A stretch of DNA of 17,210 nucleotides, from contig CALKWG010000061.1 in assembly GCA_938004315.1 (NCBI GenBank), forward strand, positions 1 through 17,210. Direction: 5' to 3'. Position 1 is the first letter of the stretch. Each line of letters opens with the position of its first letter. The position numbers and the translations under genes were made by a program. This document shows positions 8,092 to 14,681 of this stretch, piece by piece. The notes under the pieces were generated by a model. It was given only the letters and a program-made list of their open reading frames with translations, searched no databases and was not told where the DNA came from. The stretch comes from an uncultured Spirochaetaceae bacterium. Lineage in GTDB: Bacteria > Spirochaetota > Spirochaetia > Treponematales > UBA12059.

Positions 8092-8117
8092 CGCGCCGCG
8101 GCGAGCCGCTCGGCGCG
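8092..8117 (+). terminator. Hairpin after the glycosylase gene
   Basis: CGCGCCG (8092-8098) and CGGCGCG (8111-8117) form a 7-bp stem 16 nt after the stop codon. No T-run follows, so this is a weak or factor-assisted terminator at best. Confidence 0.35.
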
Positions 8118-8137
8118 TCTCCCGCTCGAAGGCTCGT

Positions 8138-8163
8138 CGTCGGGTGAAAATATCGACCCGACG
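8138..8163. repeat. 8-bp inverted repeat abutting the -35 of the kinase promoter
   Basis: CGTCGGGT (8138-8145) and ACCCGACG (8156-8163) are perfect complements around an AT-rich 10-nt centre. The right arm ends directly at the TTGCTT -35. It could be an operator or a second terminator for the upstream operon. Sequence alone does not decide. Confidence 0.45.
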
Positions 8164-8192
8164 TTGCTTCCCGCCATCCCTCGTTGTATGGT
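8164..8192 (+). promoter_or_regulatory. Candidate promoter of the sensor kinase gene
   Basis: TTGCTT (8164-8169), 17 bp and TATGGT (8187-8192). The predicted start is near 8199, just before the GGAGG ribosome site at 8202-8206 that serves the ATG at 8211. Confidence 0.5.
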
Positions 8193-8210
8193 TACGATAA
8201 CGGAGGCGGC

Positions 8211-9032
8211 ATGCGCAGGCAGGTTCGGAACTCGGCACTCAGGATAGCGGGGCTTTACGCCGCCATATCGTTCGTTTGGATCCTCTTGTCCGACCGCGTC
8301 GCCGCCGCCTTGGCAGAGGATCTCGTGGGCCTCGAGCTTTTCCAGACCCTGAAGGGCCTCTTTTTCGTAAGCGCCACCGCGATCGCCCTCTTCCTCTACG
8401 CCCGCAGCCAGATGAAGGCTCTCATGGCCGCCCAGCTCATGAGGGAGCGCGAGGCGTTGGCCGCCTTGGCCGAACGCGAGGAGCTCGTCCGGGAGATCCA
8501 CCACCGGGTTAAGAATAACCTGCAGGTGATAGTCAGCCTCATGAATTTGGGGGGCGAGGGCGACCGCGAATCGCTCAAGGATAAGGTGCGCTCTATGGCT
8601 TTGGTCCATGAGTTCCTCTATCAAGCCCAGGACCTGCGCGCCATCGAGGCCAAGAGGTTCATCGAGGCATGCGTACGATCCTCGTCCCTTTCGCCCGGCC
8701 TCGGCTCGGTCGAGGTCGAGGCGGACGAGCTGAGCTTGAGCATCGAACAAGCCGTGCCCTTAGGGCTCTTCTTGAGCGAGGCGATAGAGAACGCCAGGCG
8801 TCATGCCGGTCACGGGGCTCGGGCTAAGGTCACGCTGAGCCGCGGAGCGGGAGTGGCTACCCTTGAGATACGCGACGACGGGGCCGGCTTCGGCGAGGCC
8901 GATCCCGCCGGCTTAGGCGGCACCGGCTTCACGCTCATGCGCGCCTTGGCGGAGCAGGCGAAGGGAAACCTATTCGCACGGGACGAGGGCGGCGCGGTCG
9001 TGGGTTACCGCTTCCCCCTCGCCGTGAGCTAG
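8211..9032 (+). CDS. Membrane sensor histidine kinase, HisKA_2 family (orphan)
   Basis: 273 residues from the ATG at 8211, preferred over 8184 because GGAGG lies 4-5 nt upstream and 8184 sits inside the promoter. Two membrane helices (about 10-27 and 46-64) flank a short ~18-residue external loop. This W-I-L-L-S-D ... T-L-K-G-L-F-F-V module is a recurrent N-terminal sensor part of environmental kinases. A short coiled-coil linker (68-92) leads to the H-box REIHHRVKNNLQ, with H97 the likely phosphorylation site. The ATPase domain shows EAIENARRHAG (N box), DDGAGFG (G1) and GGTGFTL (G2). No response regulator is adjacent, so its partner and signal are unknown. Its stop overlaps the convergent peptidase stop by 3 nt within CTAG. 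Confidence 0.9.
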   Translation: MRRQVRNSALRIAGLYAAISFVWILLSDRVAAALAEDLVGLELFQTLKGLFFVSATAIALFLYARSQMKALMAAQLMREREALAALAEREELVREIHHRVKNNLQVIVSLMNLGGEGDRESLKDKVRSMALVHEFLYQAQDLRAIEAKRFIEACVRSSSLSPGLGSVEVEADELSLSIEQAVPLGLFLSEAIENARRHAGHGARAKVTLSRGAGVATLEIRDDGAGFGEADPAGLGGTGFTLMRALAEQAKGNLFARDEGGAVVGYRFPLAVS

Positions 9033-10270
9033 CGGCTTTCCCAGGCCGATACGATCCTGGAGACCTCGACGCGGGCTCGGTCTACGGCCCCCGTATTCGC
9101 GGCGCCGCCCGCGGCTAGGAGGGCGTCGACGGCCGCGCCGAGCTCGGCCTGGCGGGCGGCGAGCTCCGCGGCGAAGGCTGCGGCCAGCTCGGGCTTCTTT
9201 GCCGCGGCGCCGGCCGCCTTCCGGCGTCGCTCCCAGTAGCCGGCCGCCCTGGCGTCGTCGCCCAGCGGATAGCCTTCCCACAGTTGGACGAAGCCGCCGT
9301 CGATCAGCGCGGGCTTGAACAGGTTCAGGCAGGGGTACGAGGCGCCGGTGAACCAGGCTATCGCCGCTCCCCCGGCCCGCCGCTCCAGCAGCATGGAGCC
9401 GGTCGTCGCGTTGCCCCAATTGTCCCGGTCGTGGCAGCAGACGTTCCTGGCGCGGGACGGTTCGGCGGGGTCGGGCGCCGCATGGGCGCGTAGGACGGCG
9501 AAGGCCGCCTGCCTGCCGCCGCCTGATGCCGCCGCCGCCGCCAGGACGGACTCGAGCGCCCGCCGCCTGGATTCTCCGGCGGTCATGCGGGCCATGAAGC
9601 GGTCGGCCACGTAGGCCTTCCACGACTCCTTATCGGCTAAGCGCCCGGCGTCGGCCTCGTCCAGGCAGGCCATACGTTCGTTGACCGGCGCGATGGCCTT
9701 GCGTGTGGCCGGGTCCAGGCGCTTATAGTCGGCTTCGAGGCTATAGGCGTTGGATATCGCGGCCGGGCCCTCGAGCTGCTTCCAGGCCCAGCGCTTCCCG
9801 GCCGTCTCCAGCACGTAGGCGCCGTCGGGGCCCCCGATCAGGTAGCTGTTGTCGTAGACGAGCTTGCCTTTATAGGCGCCGTTGCCGCCCTGGTCGTAGC
9901 GCTCGGTCAGGGCGATGAGCGCGTCGCGCGCGGATTCGGCCGAGTCGGCGTGGGCAAGCGCCGCCCTGAGGAAGTCCATGCCTAAGACGCCGTCGGCGGG
10001 GCGCTTGAAGCGCGAGAACACGGCCTCGTTTCCTATCGCGACGCCGCGTTCGTTCACGCCCATCTCGGCGCCCTGCATCCAGGCCGGGCAGGAGAGGAGG
10101 AGGGCGTAGCCCTTATCATCAAGTTCGAAGCGCCGCGACCCTACGGTGATCGACGCGCTCGGCTCGCGCTCGGCTATGGCCCTGATCACTTGGGCCTCGG
10201 CGGGGTTCCTATCTGAGTTTTTGCCGAAGAAGCTCCCTTCGGCGGCGGGCATAAAGAAGGTGTCGCACAT
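9029..10270 (-). CDS. Secernin-like C69-family peptidase/amidohydrolase
   Basis: 413 residues, an Ntn-hydrolase of the dipeptidase C69/secernin group. The N-terminus MCDTFF places the nucleophilic cysteine at position 2, followed by FFGKNSDRNPAEAQ (15-28), the secernin signature. Downstream blocks VNERGVAIGNEAVFSR, DNSYLIGGPDGAYVLETAGK and AISNAYSLEADY are typical. These enzymes cleave small amides or dipeptides, and the substrate is unknown here. The frame opens further at a GTG (10276). The ATG at 10270 is chosen because removal of Met directly exposes Cys2 and because a -10 hexamer ends 8 nt upstream. No signal peptide is seen, so it is cytoplasmic. It faces the diguanylate cyclase gene divergently and meets the kinase gene tail to tail. 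Confidence 0.87.
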   Translation of the reverse strand: MCDTFFMPAAEGSFFGKNSDRNPAEAQVIRAIAEREPSASITVGSRRFELDDKGYALLLSCPAWMQGAEMGVNERGVAIGNEAVFSRFKRPADGVLGMDFLRAALAHADSAESARDALIALTERYDQGGNGAYKGKLVYDNSYLIGGPDGAYVLETAGKRWAWKQLEGPAAISNAYSLEADYKRLDPATRKAIAPVNERMACLDEADAGRLADKESWKAYVADRFMARMTAGESRRRALESVLAAAAASGGGRQAAFAVLRAHAAPDPAEPSRARNVCCHDRDNWGNATTGSMLLERRAGGAAIAWFTGASYPCLNLFKPALIDGGFVQLWEGYPLGDDARAAGYWERRRKAAGAAAKKPELAAAFAAELAARQAELGAAVDALLAAGGAANTGAVDRARVEVSRIVSAWESR

Positions 10271-10278
10271 AAGCACCT

Positions 10279-10307
10279 AGTATCGCGCCGGCGGGCCGCG
10301 GCCGCAA
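10279..10307 (-). promoter_or_regulatory. Candidate promoter of the C69 peptidase gene
   Basis: On the minus strand TTGCGG (10307-10302), 17 bp and GATACT (10284-10279). The -10 ends 8 nt before the ATG at 10270, so the transcript would be leaderless or nearly so. A 7-bp inverted repeat, GCGGGCC (10291-10297) and GGCCCGC (10310-10316), brackets the -35 and could be an operator. Confidence 0.5.
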
Positions 10308-10364
10308 GTGGCCCGCTCCGATTTGTAACCCGCCTAAGGCCGGCGGCCAGACGCGTTTATTATC

Positions 10365-10394
10365 CTGGCGCGTTCCGCTCCGGCGGCTTACAAT
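10365..10394 (+). promoter_or_regulatory. Candidate promoter of the diguanylate cyclase gene
   Basis: TACAAT (10389-10394) is a good -10, and a weak -35 CTGGCG (10365-10370) lies 18 bp upstream. The -10 ends 8 nt before the ATG at 10403, and the only purine stretch between them is GGA, so a leaderless message is likely. Confidence 0.5.
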
Positions 10395-10402
10395 GGACGC
10401 GT

Positions 10403-12025
10403 ATGCATTCCATCCATGATCGCCTCGGCGCGCGCGTCGCCTATACCTTGGCCGCCGTCCTCCTCGTCTTAGGCGCGGTTCAAGCCGCGATACTCGGCGT
10501 ATCCACGGCCGCGAGCTACGAGGCGATCGAGGCCCAAATCAGCGCCGAGGATCTGGCTAGGCTCGAGGCGGCCTTCGCCGCGGAGCTGCAGGCCCTAGCG
10601 GATATAGCGAGGGAATTCGGCGCCTGGGACGATACCCGCGCCTTCGTCGAAGGGCGCGCGCCCGATTATCCCGACTCGACCTTCAGCCCGGCATGGCTGG
10701 GCCAGATCGCGCTCGACAGCATCCTTATCTGCGATCTAGACGCCCGCGTCGTTTGGGCCTGGCATGCGCGTCCCGGCTCGGCGCTGACGGAAGGCGTCGC
10801 CCTCGGGTCCTTGCCGACCGGCGTCGAACCCGTCCCCGTATCGGCCTACGACCTAAGCCGCGGCGAGCCCGTAGCGGTCGCCGCCTGGCCTATCACCAGT
10901 AACGATTTCCTGGCGCCGCCGGTCGGCTGGTTCGTGATGACGCGGACCTTCGGCCAGGCCATGCTCGGGCGCATCGAGAGCCGTACCGGCCTCAGGTCCG
11001 AAGGCGTCTTCGCCCAAGCCCCCATCCCCGACGGCGAGCGCCTCGGCGAAGGCGGCGTAGCGGCGAGCTACCGGGACGAGCTCGGAAGGCGCATTTTATC
11101 CCTGGCTATACTGAATCGGCGGGGCGAGGAGCTCGGCTATAGCTCCTGGTCCAGGCCGCGGCGCCTCGACCCCGTGCTCGGTCGCACCATAGCGGGCATC
11201 ACGATCATGACCCTCGTTTCGTCGCTCATCTCCGCGCTCATCCTGATTTGGGTGCTGCGCGGCCTCGTGGTCCGGCCTTTGGAGCTCATCAGCGCCCACC
11301 TGGAGCGCAGCGAGCGGGAGGGGCGCGTCGGCGGGCGGCTCGGGCTCGGCGGCGCGGCGGGGCGCCTGGACGAGCTCGGAGCGGCCGCCGACCATATAGA
11401 CGCCATGCTCGAGGCTTTGGAACGCCGCCGTGACGAGCTCGAGCTGGCCAACGCCGAGCTCAAACGCCTGGCGGCCACCGACCCCTTGACCGGCTTGGCC
11501 AATCGCCGGAGCTTCAACGAGCACGTCGGCAAGGAGATGCGCAGGCTGGCGCGGCTCCACAGGCAACGCTCGCAGAGCTTCACGAGCGCCGTCCTCCTCT
11601 GCGATATCGATTACTTCAAGGCCTTTAACGACCTCTACGGCCATCTGGCGGGCGACGCCTGCCTCAAGGCCATAGCCCTGGCTATCGCGGGCGAGGTGCA
11701 TAGGCCAGGCGACATAGCCTGCCGCTACGGCGGGGAGGAGTTCCTTATCCTCCTGCCGGGTACGAACCTGGAGGGCGCCCTCGTCGTGGCCGAACGCGTC
11801 AGGCTCGCCGTCAAGCAACTGGGCATTCCGCACGGCGGATCGACGGCCTCGGAGGCGGTTACCATGAGCATCGGCGTGGCCGTCTCCCGTTTCGAGGCCG
11901 ACGGCCCGAGCATGGAACGGGCGATCAGCGCCGCGGATCAGGCCCTCTACAAGGCGAAACAAAACGGGCGCGACCGCGTGGCGGTAGCGCCCGAAGAATC
12001 GTCCGAACTAGGACCCGAGGATTAG
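10403..12025 (+). CDS. Membrane CHASE4-HAMP-GGDEF diguanylate cyclase
   Basis: 540 residues. Membrane helix at about 12-35, then a periplasmic CHASE4-type sensor (AREFGAWDDTRAFVEG, LDSILICDLDARVVWAWH), a second helix at about 262-287, a HAMP linker, a short coiled coil (ERRRDELELANAELKRL) and a GGDEF domain starting at ATDPLTGLANRR (358-369). The active-site loop is GGEEF (443-447), the substrate-binding D-I-D-Y-F-K-A-F-N-D-L-Y-G-H block is intact, and the inhibitory I-site RxxD is present as RPGD (434-437). It should therefore be an active, product-inhibited c-di-GMP synthase responding to an external signal. There is no EAL domain. The start at 10403 has no convincing Shine-Dalgarno site. 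The gene is convergent with the ferritin gene. Confidence 0.93.
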   Translation: MHSIHDRLGARVAYTLAAVLLVLGAVQAAILGVSTAASYEAIEAQISAEDLARLEAAFAAELQALADIAREFGAWDDTRAFVEGRAPDYPDSTFSPAWLGQIALDSILICDLDARVVWAWHARPGSALTEGVALGSLPTGVEPVPVSAYDLSRGEPVAVAAWPITSNDFLAPPVGWFVMTRTFGQAMLGRIESRTGLRSEGVFAQAPIPDGERLGEGGVAASYRDELGRRILSLAILNRRGEELGYSSWSRPRRLDPVLGRTIAGITIMTLVSSLISALILIWVLRGLVVRPLELISAHLERSEREGRVGGRLGLGGAAGRLDELGAAADHIDAMLEALERRRDELELANAELKRLAATDPLTGLANRRSFNEHVGKEMRRLARLHRQRSQSFTSAVLLCDIDYFKAFNDLYGHLAGDACLKAIALAIAGEVHRPGDIACRYGGEEFLILLPGTNLEGALVVAERVRLAVKQLGIPHGGSTASEAVTMSIGVAVSRFEADGPSMERAISAADQALYKAKQNGRDRVAVAPEESSELGPED

Positions 12026-12046
12026 GGGCGCCGACGACCGGCGCCC
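12026..12046. terminator. Hairpin between convergent cyclase and ferritin genes
   Basis: GGGCGCCG (12026-12033) and CGGCGCCC (12039-12046) form a perfect 8-bp stem with a 5-nt loop immediately after the cyclase stop and 7 nt beyond the ferritin stop. No T-run flanks it, but its position suits a shared bidirectional terminator. Confidence 0.55.
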
Positions 12047-12053
12047 GCGCGGA

Positions 12054-12584
12054 TTAATCCTCCCCGCCGAGCGAGGTGAAGTCGAGGGGGATGGAGGGCT
12101 TGCGCTTGCCGAGCTCGATGTTGAGCATGAACACGCCCTGCTTGCCGTCGCCTAAGAGCTCCAGGGTCTGCAGGATGTCGGTGGCGTTCTTCTCCTCCTC
12201 GACCTGCTCGTTGACGTACCAGCGGACGAGGTTCTCGGTGGCGTAGTCCTTCTCGGCCAGGGCCAGCTCGAGGAGCTCCCTGATGCTCGCGGTCACGAAC
12301 TTCTCGTGCTCGAGCGTGGCTTCGAAGAATTCCTTGACGGTCTTAGCCTTTATCTCCGGCTTGTCGATCTGGGCCAGGGTCGGCGAGGCGCCCTGGTCGA
12401 TCAGGTAGCCGTAGAGCTTCATGGCGTGGAACATCTCCTCGTGGTACTGCACCATGAGCCAGTTCGCGACGCCGTTGTAGCCCTGCTCGGCCATTTTGGC
12501 CGACATCGCCATGTACAGGTAGGCGGAGTACATCTCGCGGTTGATTTGTAGGTTTATCCTGTCGACGATTTTCTTAGAAAGCAT
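12054..12584 (-). CDS. ftnA: Ferritin (FtnA type, non-haem)
   Basis: 176-residue four-helix ferritin subunit that assembles into a 24-mer iron store and oxidises Fe(II) at its ferroxidase centre. Centre residues E17, E50, H53, E94, Q127 and E130 are all present at the same numbers as in E. coli FtnA, and the additional site-C residues E49, E126 and E129 plus Tyr24 are kept. The ATG at 12584 is preceded by GAAAGGAG with 8-nt spacing. A promoter at 12675-12647 gives a leader of about 55 nt that begins with a hairpin. Regulation by iron or peroxide is plausible, but no recognisable Fur or PerR box was found. Confidence 0.96.
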   Translation of the reverse strand: MLSKKIVDRINLQINREMYSAYLYMAMSAKMAEQGYNGVANWLMVQYHEEMFHAMKLYGYLIDQGASPTLAQIDKPEIKAKTVKEFFEATLEHEKFVTASIRELLELALAEKDYATENLVRWYVNEQVEEEKNATDILQTLELLGDGKQGVFMLNIELGKRKPSIPLDFTSLGGED

Positions 12585-12610
12585 ATGAAGCGCTCCTTTC
12601 AGTGCTTTAG

Positions 12611-12644
12611 ATCCGTATGCGACGGGCCATCGAGCCCGCCGGAT
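12611..12644 (-). promoter_or_regulatory. Leader hairpin of the ferritin mRNA
   Basis: On the minus strand GGCGGGC-TCGATG-GCCCGTC forms a 7-bp stem (one G-U pair) at 12640-12621, closed further by ATCC/GGAT arms. The predicted transcription start (about 12640) coincides with the first base of the inner stem. That makes it a 5'-terminal stem-loop, possibly stabilising the mRNA. Confidence 0.4.
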
Positions 12645-12646
12645 AC

Positions 12647-12675
12647 ATGATACTGCTAATCGGCTTCCCGGGCAA
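12647..12675 (-). promoter_or_regulatory. Sigma70-type promoter of the ferritin gene
   Basis: On the minus strand TTGCCC (12675-12670), 17 bp and TATCAT (12652-12647). It lies in the 102-bp gap between the upstream nitroreductase stop and the ferritin start. Confidence 0.6.
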
Positions 12676-12686
12676 ATCAGCCGCCT

Positions 12687-13547
12687 TTAGCATAGTTCGA
12701 AGCTGGCGATATAGCGTAGCGGAGGCGTCGCCGGGACTGGATCGGCGTCGAGCCTACGCCAGGAGCCCTTGACGCCGACGGCCCCGGCGCCTATCTCCAG
12801 GTGTCGCATGGCGATGCCGGCGTCCATGTCCTGCAGGACTATGCCGGGTATGGCCCTGCTGTAGAGCGCGTCCTCCATGAGGTATAGATGGTACGCATCG
12901 CCGCCGCGCGCGCCGCCGGCGCGAATGATACGCCACGGCTGCTTATTCGAGGCGGAGGGGCCGCGGCGGACGGCTTCGAGGGCGGTGGCCACGGGGTCGC
13001 CTTGGTCCAGCGGCCTATCCCAAGCGCCGGCGAAGAAGAGCTCGCCGAAGGGCTTGCGTGACGACGAACGGGCGGAGAACCGTATGAGCCTATCGGCCAG
13101 GCTCGCGTTTTCGGCGGGATAGCCTACGGGGGTGATGGCCGGCACGAGCTCGTCCGTTTTTAACCCCAAGGCCGCCCCCGAAGCCTTACGGTCGAAGATG
13201 CCTCCCAGCCAGCAGGTCCCTAAGCCCAGGGCGGCGGCGCTAAGGATTATGCCTTCAAGCAGGTAGCCGTAGTCTACGAAGGCCAGGGGGCCGGGCTTAA
13301 CGCAGCCCACGATATAGGCCGGCGCGCCTTTGATGACGCCGTAGGTACCGATCCGACCGGACTTCAAGGCGGATCCGCCGGCGAACTCGGGGCCGACGAG
13401 GGCGAAGCGCGCCGCCGTCCCGAAGGGGGCCGAGCCGGGGGCGGCGACGAGCTCGGCCAGCGCGTCGCGCTCGGTCGCGGCGATGGCTTTCGGTAGATAG
13501 CTGCGCGTCGAACGGCGCGCCATGACGGTTTCGATGCTTATCTTCAT
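12687..13547 (-). CDS. Nitroreductase family protein, TM1586-like (pseudo-dimeric)
   Basis: 286-residue flavoprotein of the putative TM1586-type nitroreductase family, which is longer than NfsB because one chain carries both halves. Motifs are MARRSTRSYLPK (N-terminal FMN phosphate region), GAPAYIVG, DYGYLLEGIILSAAALGLGT (about 92-111), TCWLGGIFDR, AITPVGYPAE, and RRGPSASNKQPWRII with W205. The family is expected to reduce quinone-like, nitro or halogenated aromatics with NAD(P)H, and the substrate is unknown. The ATG at 13547 has no clear Shine-Dalgarno site, but TATCCT ends 7 nt upstream. It lies 68 nt after the tocopherol-cyclase-like gene on the same strand, so it may be both read through from that gene and started from its own promoter. 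Confidence 0.85.
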   Translation of the reverse strand: MKISIETVMARRSTRSYLPKAIAATERDALAELVAAPGSAPFGTAARFALVGPEFAGGSALKSGRIGTYGVIKGAPAYIVGCVKPGPLAFVDYGYLLEGIILSAAALGLGTCWLGGIFDRKASGAALGLKTDELVPAITPVGYPAENASLADRLIRFSARSSSRKPFGELFFAGAWDRPLDQGDPVATALEAVRRGPSASNKQPWRIIRAGGARGGDAYHLYLMEDALYSRAIPGIVLQDMDAGIAMRHLEIGAGAVGVKGSWRRLDADPVPATPPLRYIASFELC

Positions 13548-13554
13548 AGACCTA

Positions 13555-13583
13555 AGGATAACGCTTCGCCGGCGCCGGGACTA
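13555..13583 (-). promoter_or_regulatory. Candidate leaderless promoter of the TM1586-like nitroreductase
   Basis: TATCCT (13560-13555, minus strand) ends 7 nt before the ATG. A weak -35 TAGTCC (13583-13578) lies 17 bp upstream. The spacer contains the 10-bp palindrome CCGGCGCCGG (13569-13578), which might be an operator or chance in GC-rich DNA. Confidence 0.42.
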
Positions 13584-13615
13584 GGCCGCCTCGCCGTCTG
13601 CGCCCCGCTTCGCCC

Positions 13616-14611
13616 CTAAGCCTTGATCGCGACCCCGAGGGAGGCCAGCTCGCCGACCGTCTCCAGCCCCGCGGGGGCGGCCCGGCCTTCGAACAGGAGC
13701 GAGCCGCCCCTCTCGAGCCGTACCGTCATGACGGCGTCCACCGACTCGGCGATGCGCCGCTCCATGGAACCGGCTACGGGCGCGAGGAGCAGGCCTCCCC
13801 GGCCGCGCTCGAGGCCTAGAGCAAGGCGCTCGTCTCCCTGAGCTAGCTCGATCTCTATGCGCGCGTCCGAGGCTTCCGCGCGGGCGATGCGGGCGCCCGT
13901 CCAGCTGGCCCAGACGCGGACCGGCGCCTCGGCGGCCGGCCTGCCGGCCTCGGGTAGCCTGGCTGCGCAGAGGAAGCCGGGGAAGCTCCCCCCCAGCCAG
14001 GGTATGTTGGCCAGCGAGAACATGAGGGAGGCGCCGGGCTCGTCGAAGCCGTTGGATTGGGTCCAAATCCAGGCCGAGGGCATGGAGCTGCCCCAGTCCT
14101 TCTCAATATAGCCGCGTCCCCGCCCCAGCTCGAGGCGCTCGCCGCCGGGCTCTATCCAGCCGGCGACCTCATGGTCGAGCGACACGAGCCCGTGCCGGCA
14201 CTCCATGAAGGGGACGAAGCTGTACGGCCCCATGATGCCGGGGCGCCAGGGCCGAGAGGGGAAGGGCGTCGTCGGCCCGTAGCGTAGCGAGGCCTTGAGG
14301 CGGCCGTCGGGGCCGTCCAGGTCCAGCTCGACGCCGCCTAGGCTGAAACGATTGGGCCCGACCGCGAGCTCGAGCCGCTTCGGGTGGCAAGAGAAGGAAT
14401 CGAAGGGGAACGCATACCAGCGCGTGCGCCCGCTTGAGCCGTCGATGGCTTGGACGAAGGCCCGCTTAGAGCCGCCGTCGGCGCTTATCGAGATCCCGGG
14501 TATGAAAGACCAGGCTCGGCCGTCCTCGGCGACCTGTTTGAAGTACCAGCCTTCGAAGTAGCGGCGGCGCCTACCGGCGCCTTGGAACAGGTTCGGTTGA
14601 AAGAGGGGCAT
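13616..14611 (-). CDS. Tocopherol cyclase family protein (VTE1-like fold)
   Basis: 331 residues resembling plant tocopherol cyclase (VTE1) and its bacterial relatives. Hallmarks are YFEGWYFKQ (18-26), the SFIPGISI and FDSF segments, GPYSFVPFMECRHG followed by SLDHEVAG, and GYIEKDWGSSMPSAWIWTQS beginning at 167. The plant enzyme closes the chromanol ring of tocopherols. Bacterial homologues outside phototrophs have no proven reaction, so the activity is unknown and the name is only a family label. No signal peptide is seen. The ATG at 14611 has GAAAGGA 7 nt upstream. It sits between a FUSC-like membrane protein gene and a quinone-reductase-like nitroreductase gene on the same strand. Confidence 0.86.
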   Translation of the reverse strand: MPLFQPNLFQGAGRRRRYFEGWYFKQVAEDGRAWSFIPGISISADGGSKRAFVQAIDGSSGRTRWYAFPFDSFSCHPKRLELAVGPNRFSLGGVELDLDGPDGRLKASLRYGPTTPFPSRPWRPGIMGPYSFVPFMECRHGLVSLDHEVAGWIEPGGERLELGRGRGYIEKDWGSSMPSAWIWTQSNGFDEPGASLMFSLANIPWLGGSFPGFLCAARLPEAGRPAAEAPVRVWASWTGARIARAEASDARIEIELAQGDERLALGLERGRGGLLLAPVAGSMERRIAESVDAVMTVRLERGGSLLFEGRAAPAGLETVGELASLGVAIKA

Positions 14612-14644
14612 CGTTCCGTCCTTTCTTCTCGTTCCCGCGCGGCA

Positions 14645-14673
14645 CGCGGCTCGCGGGAGCGCGCTCCGCCGCG
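14645..14673 (-). terminator. Hairpin between the FUSC-like and tocopherol-cyclase-like genes
   Basis: Arms CGCGGC (14645-14650) and GCCGCG (14668-14673) enclose the palindrome GGAGCGCGCTCC (14656-14667), 8 nt after the FUSC-like stop. No T-run follows on the minus strand. It could attenuate read-through into the cyclase-like gene. Confidence 0.35.
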
Positions 14674-14681
14674 GGCGTCCA

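Noticed and set aside
8184..8210. Upstream ATG for the sensor kinase
   Set aside because: Lies within the predicted -10 region and has no ribosome site. The ATG at 8211 has GGAGG.
11096..11962. 288-codon open frame on the minus strand
   Set aside because: Shadow of the diguanylate cyclase gene, with repetitive A/L/R/G-rich composition and no domain.
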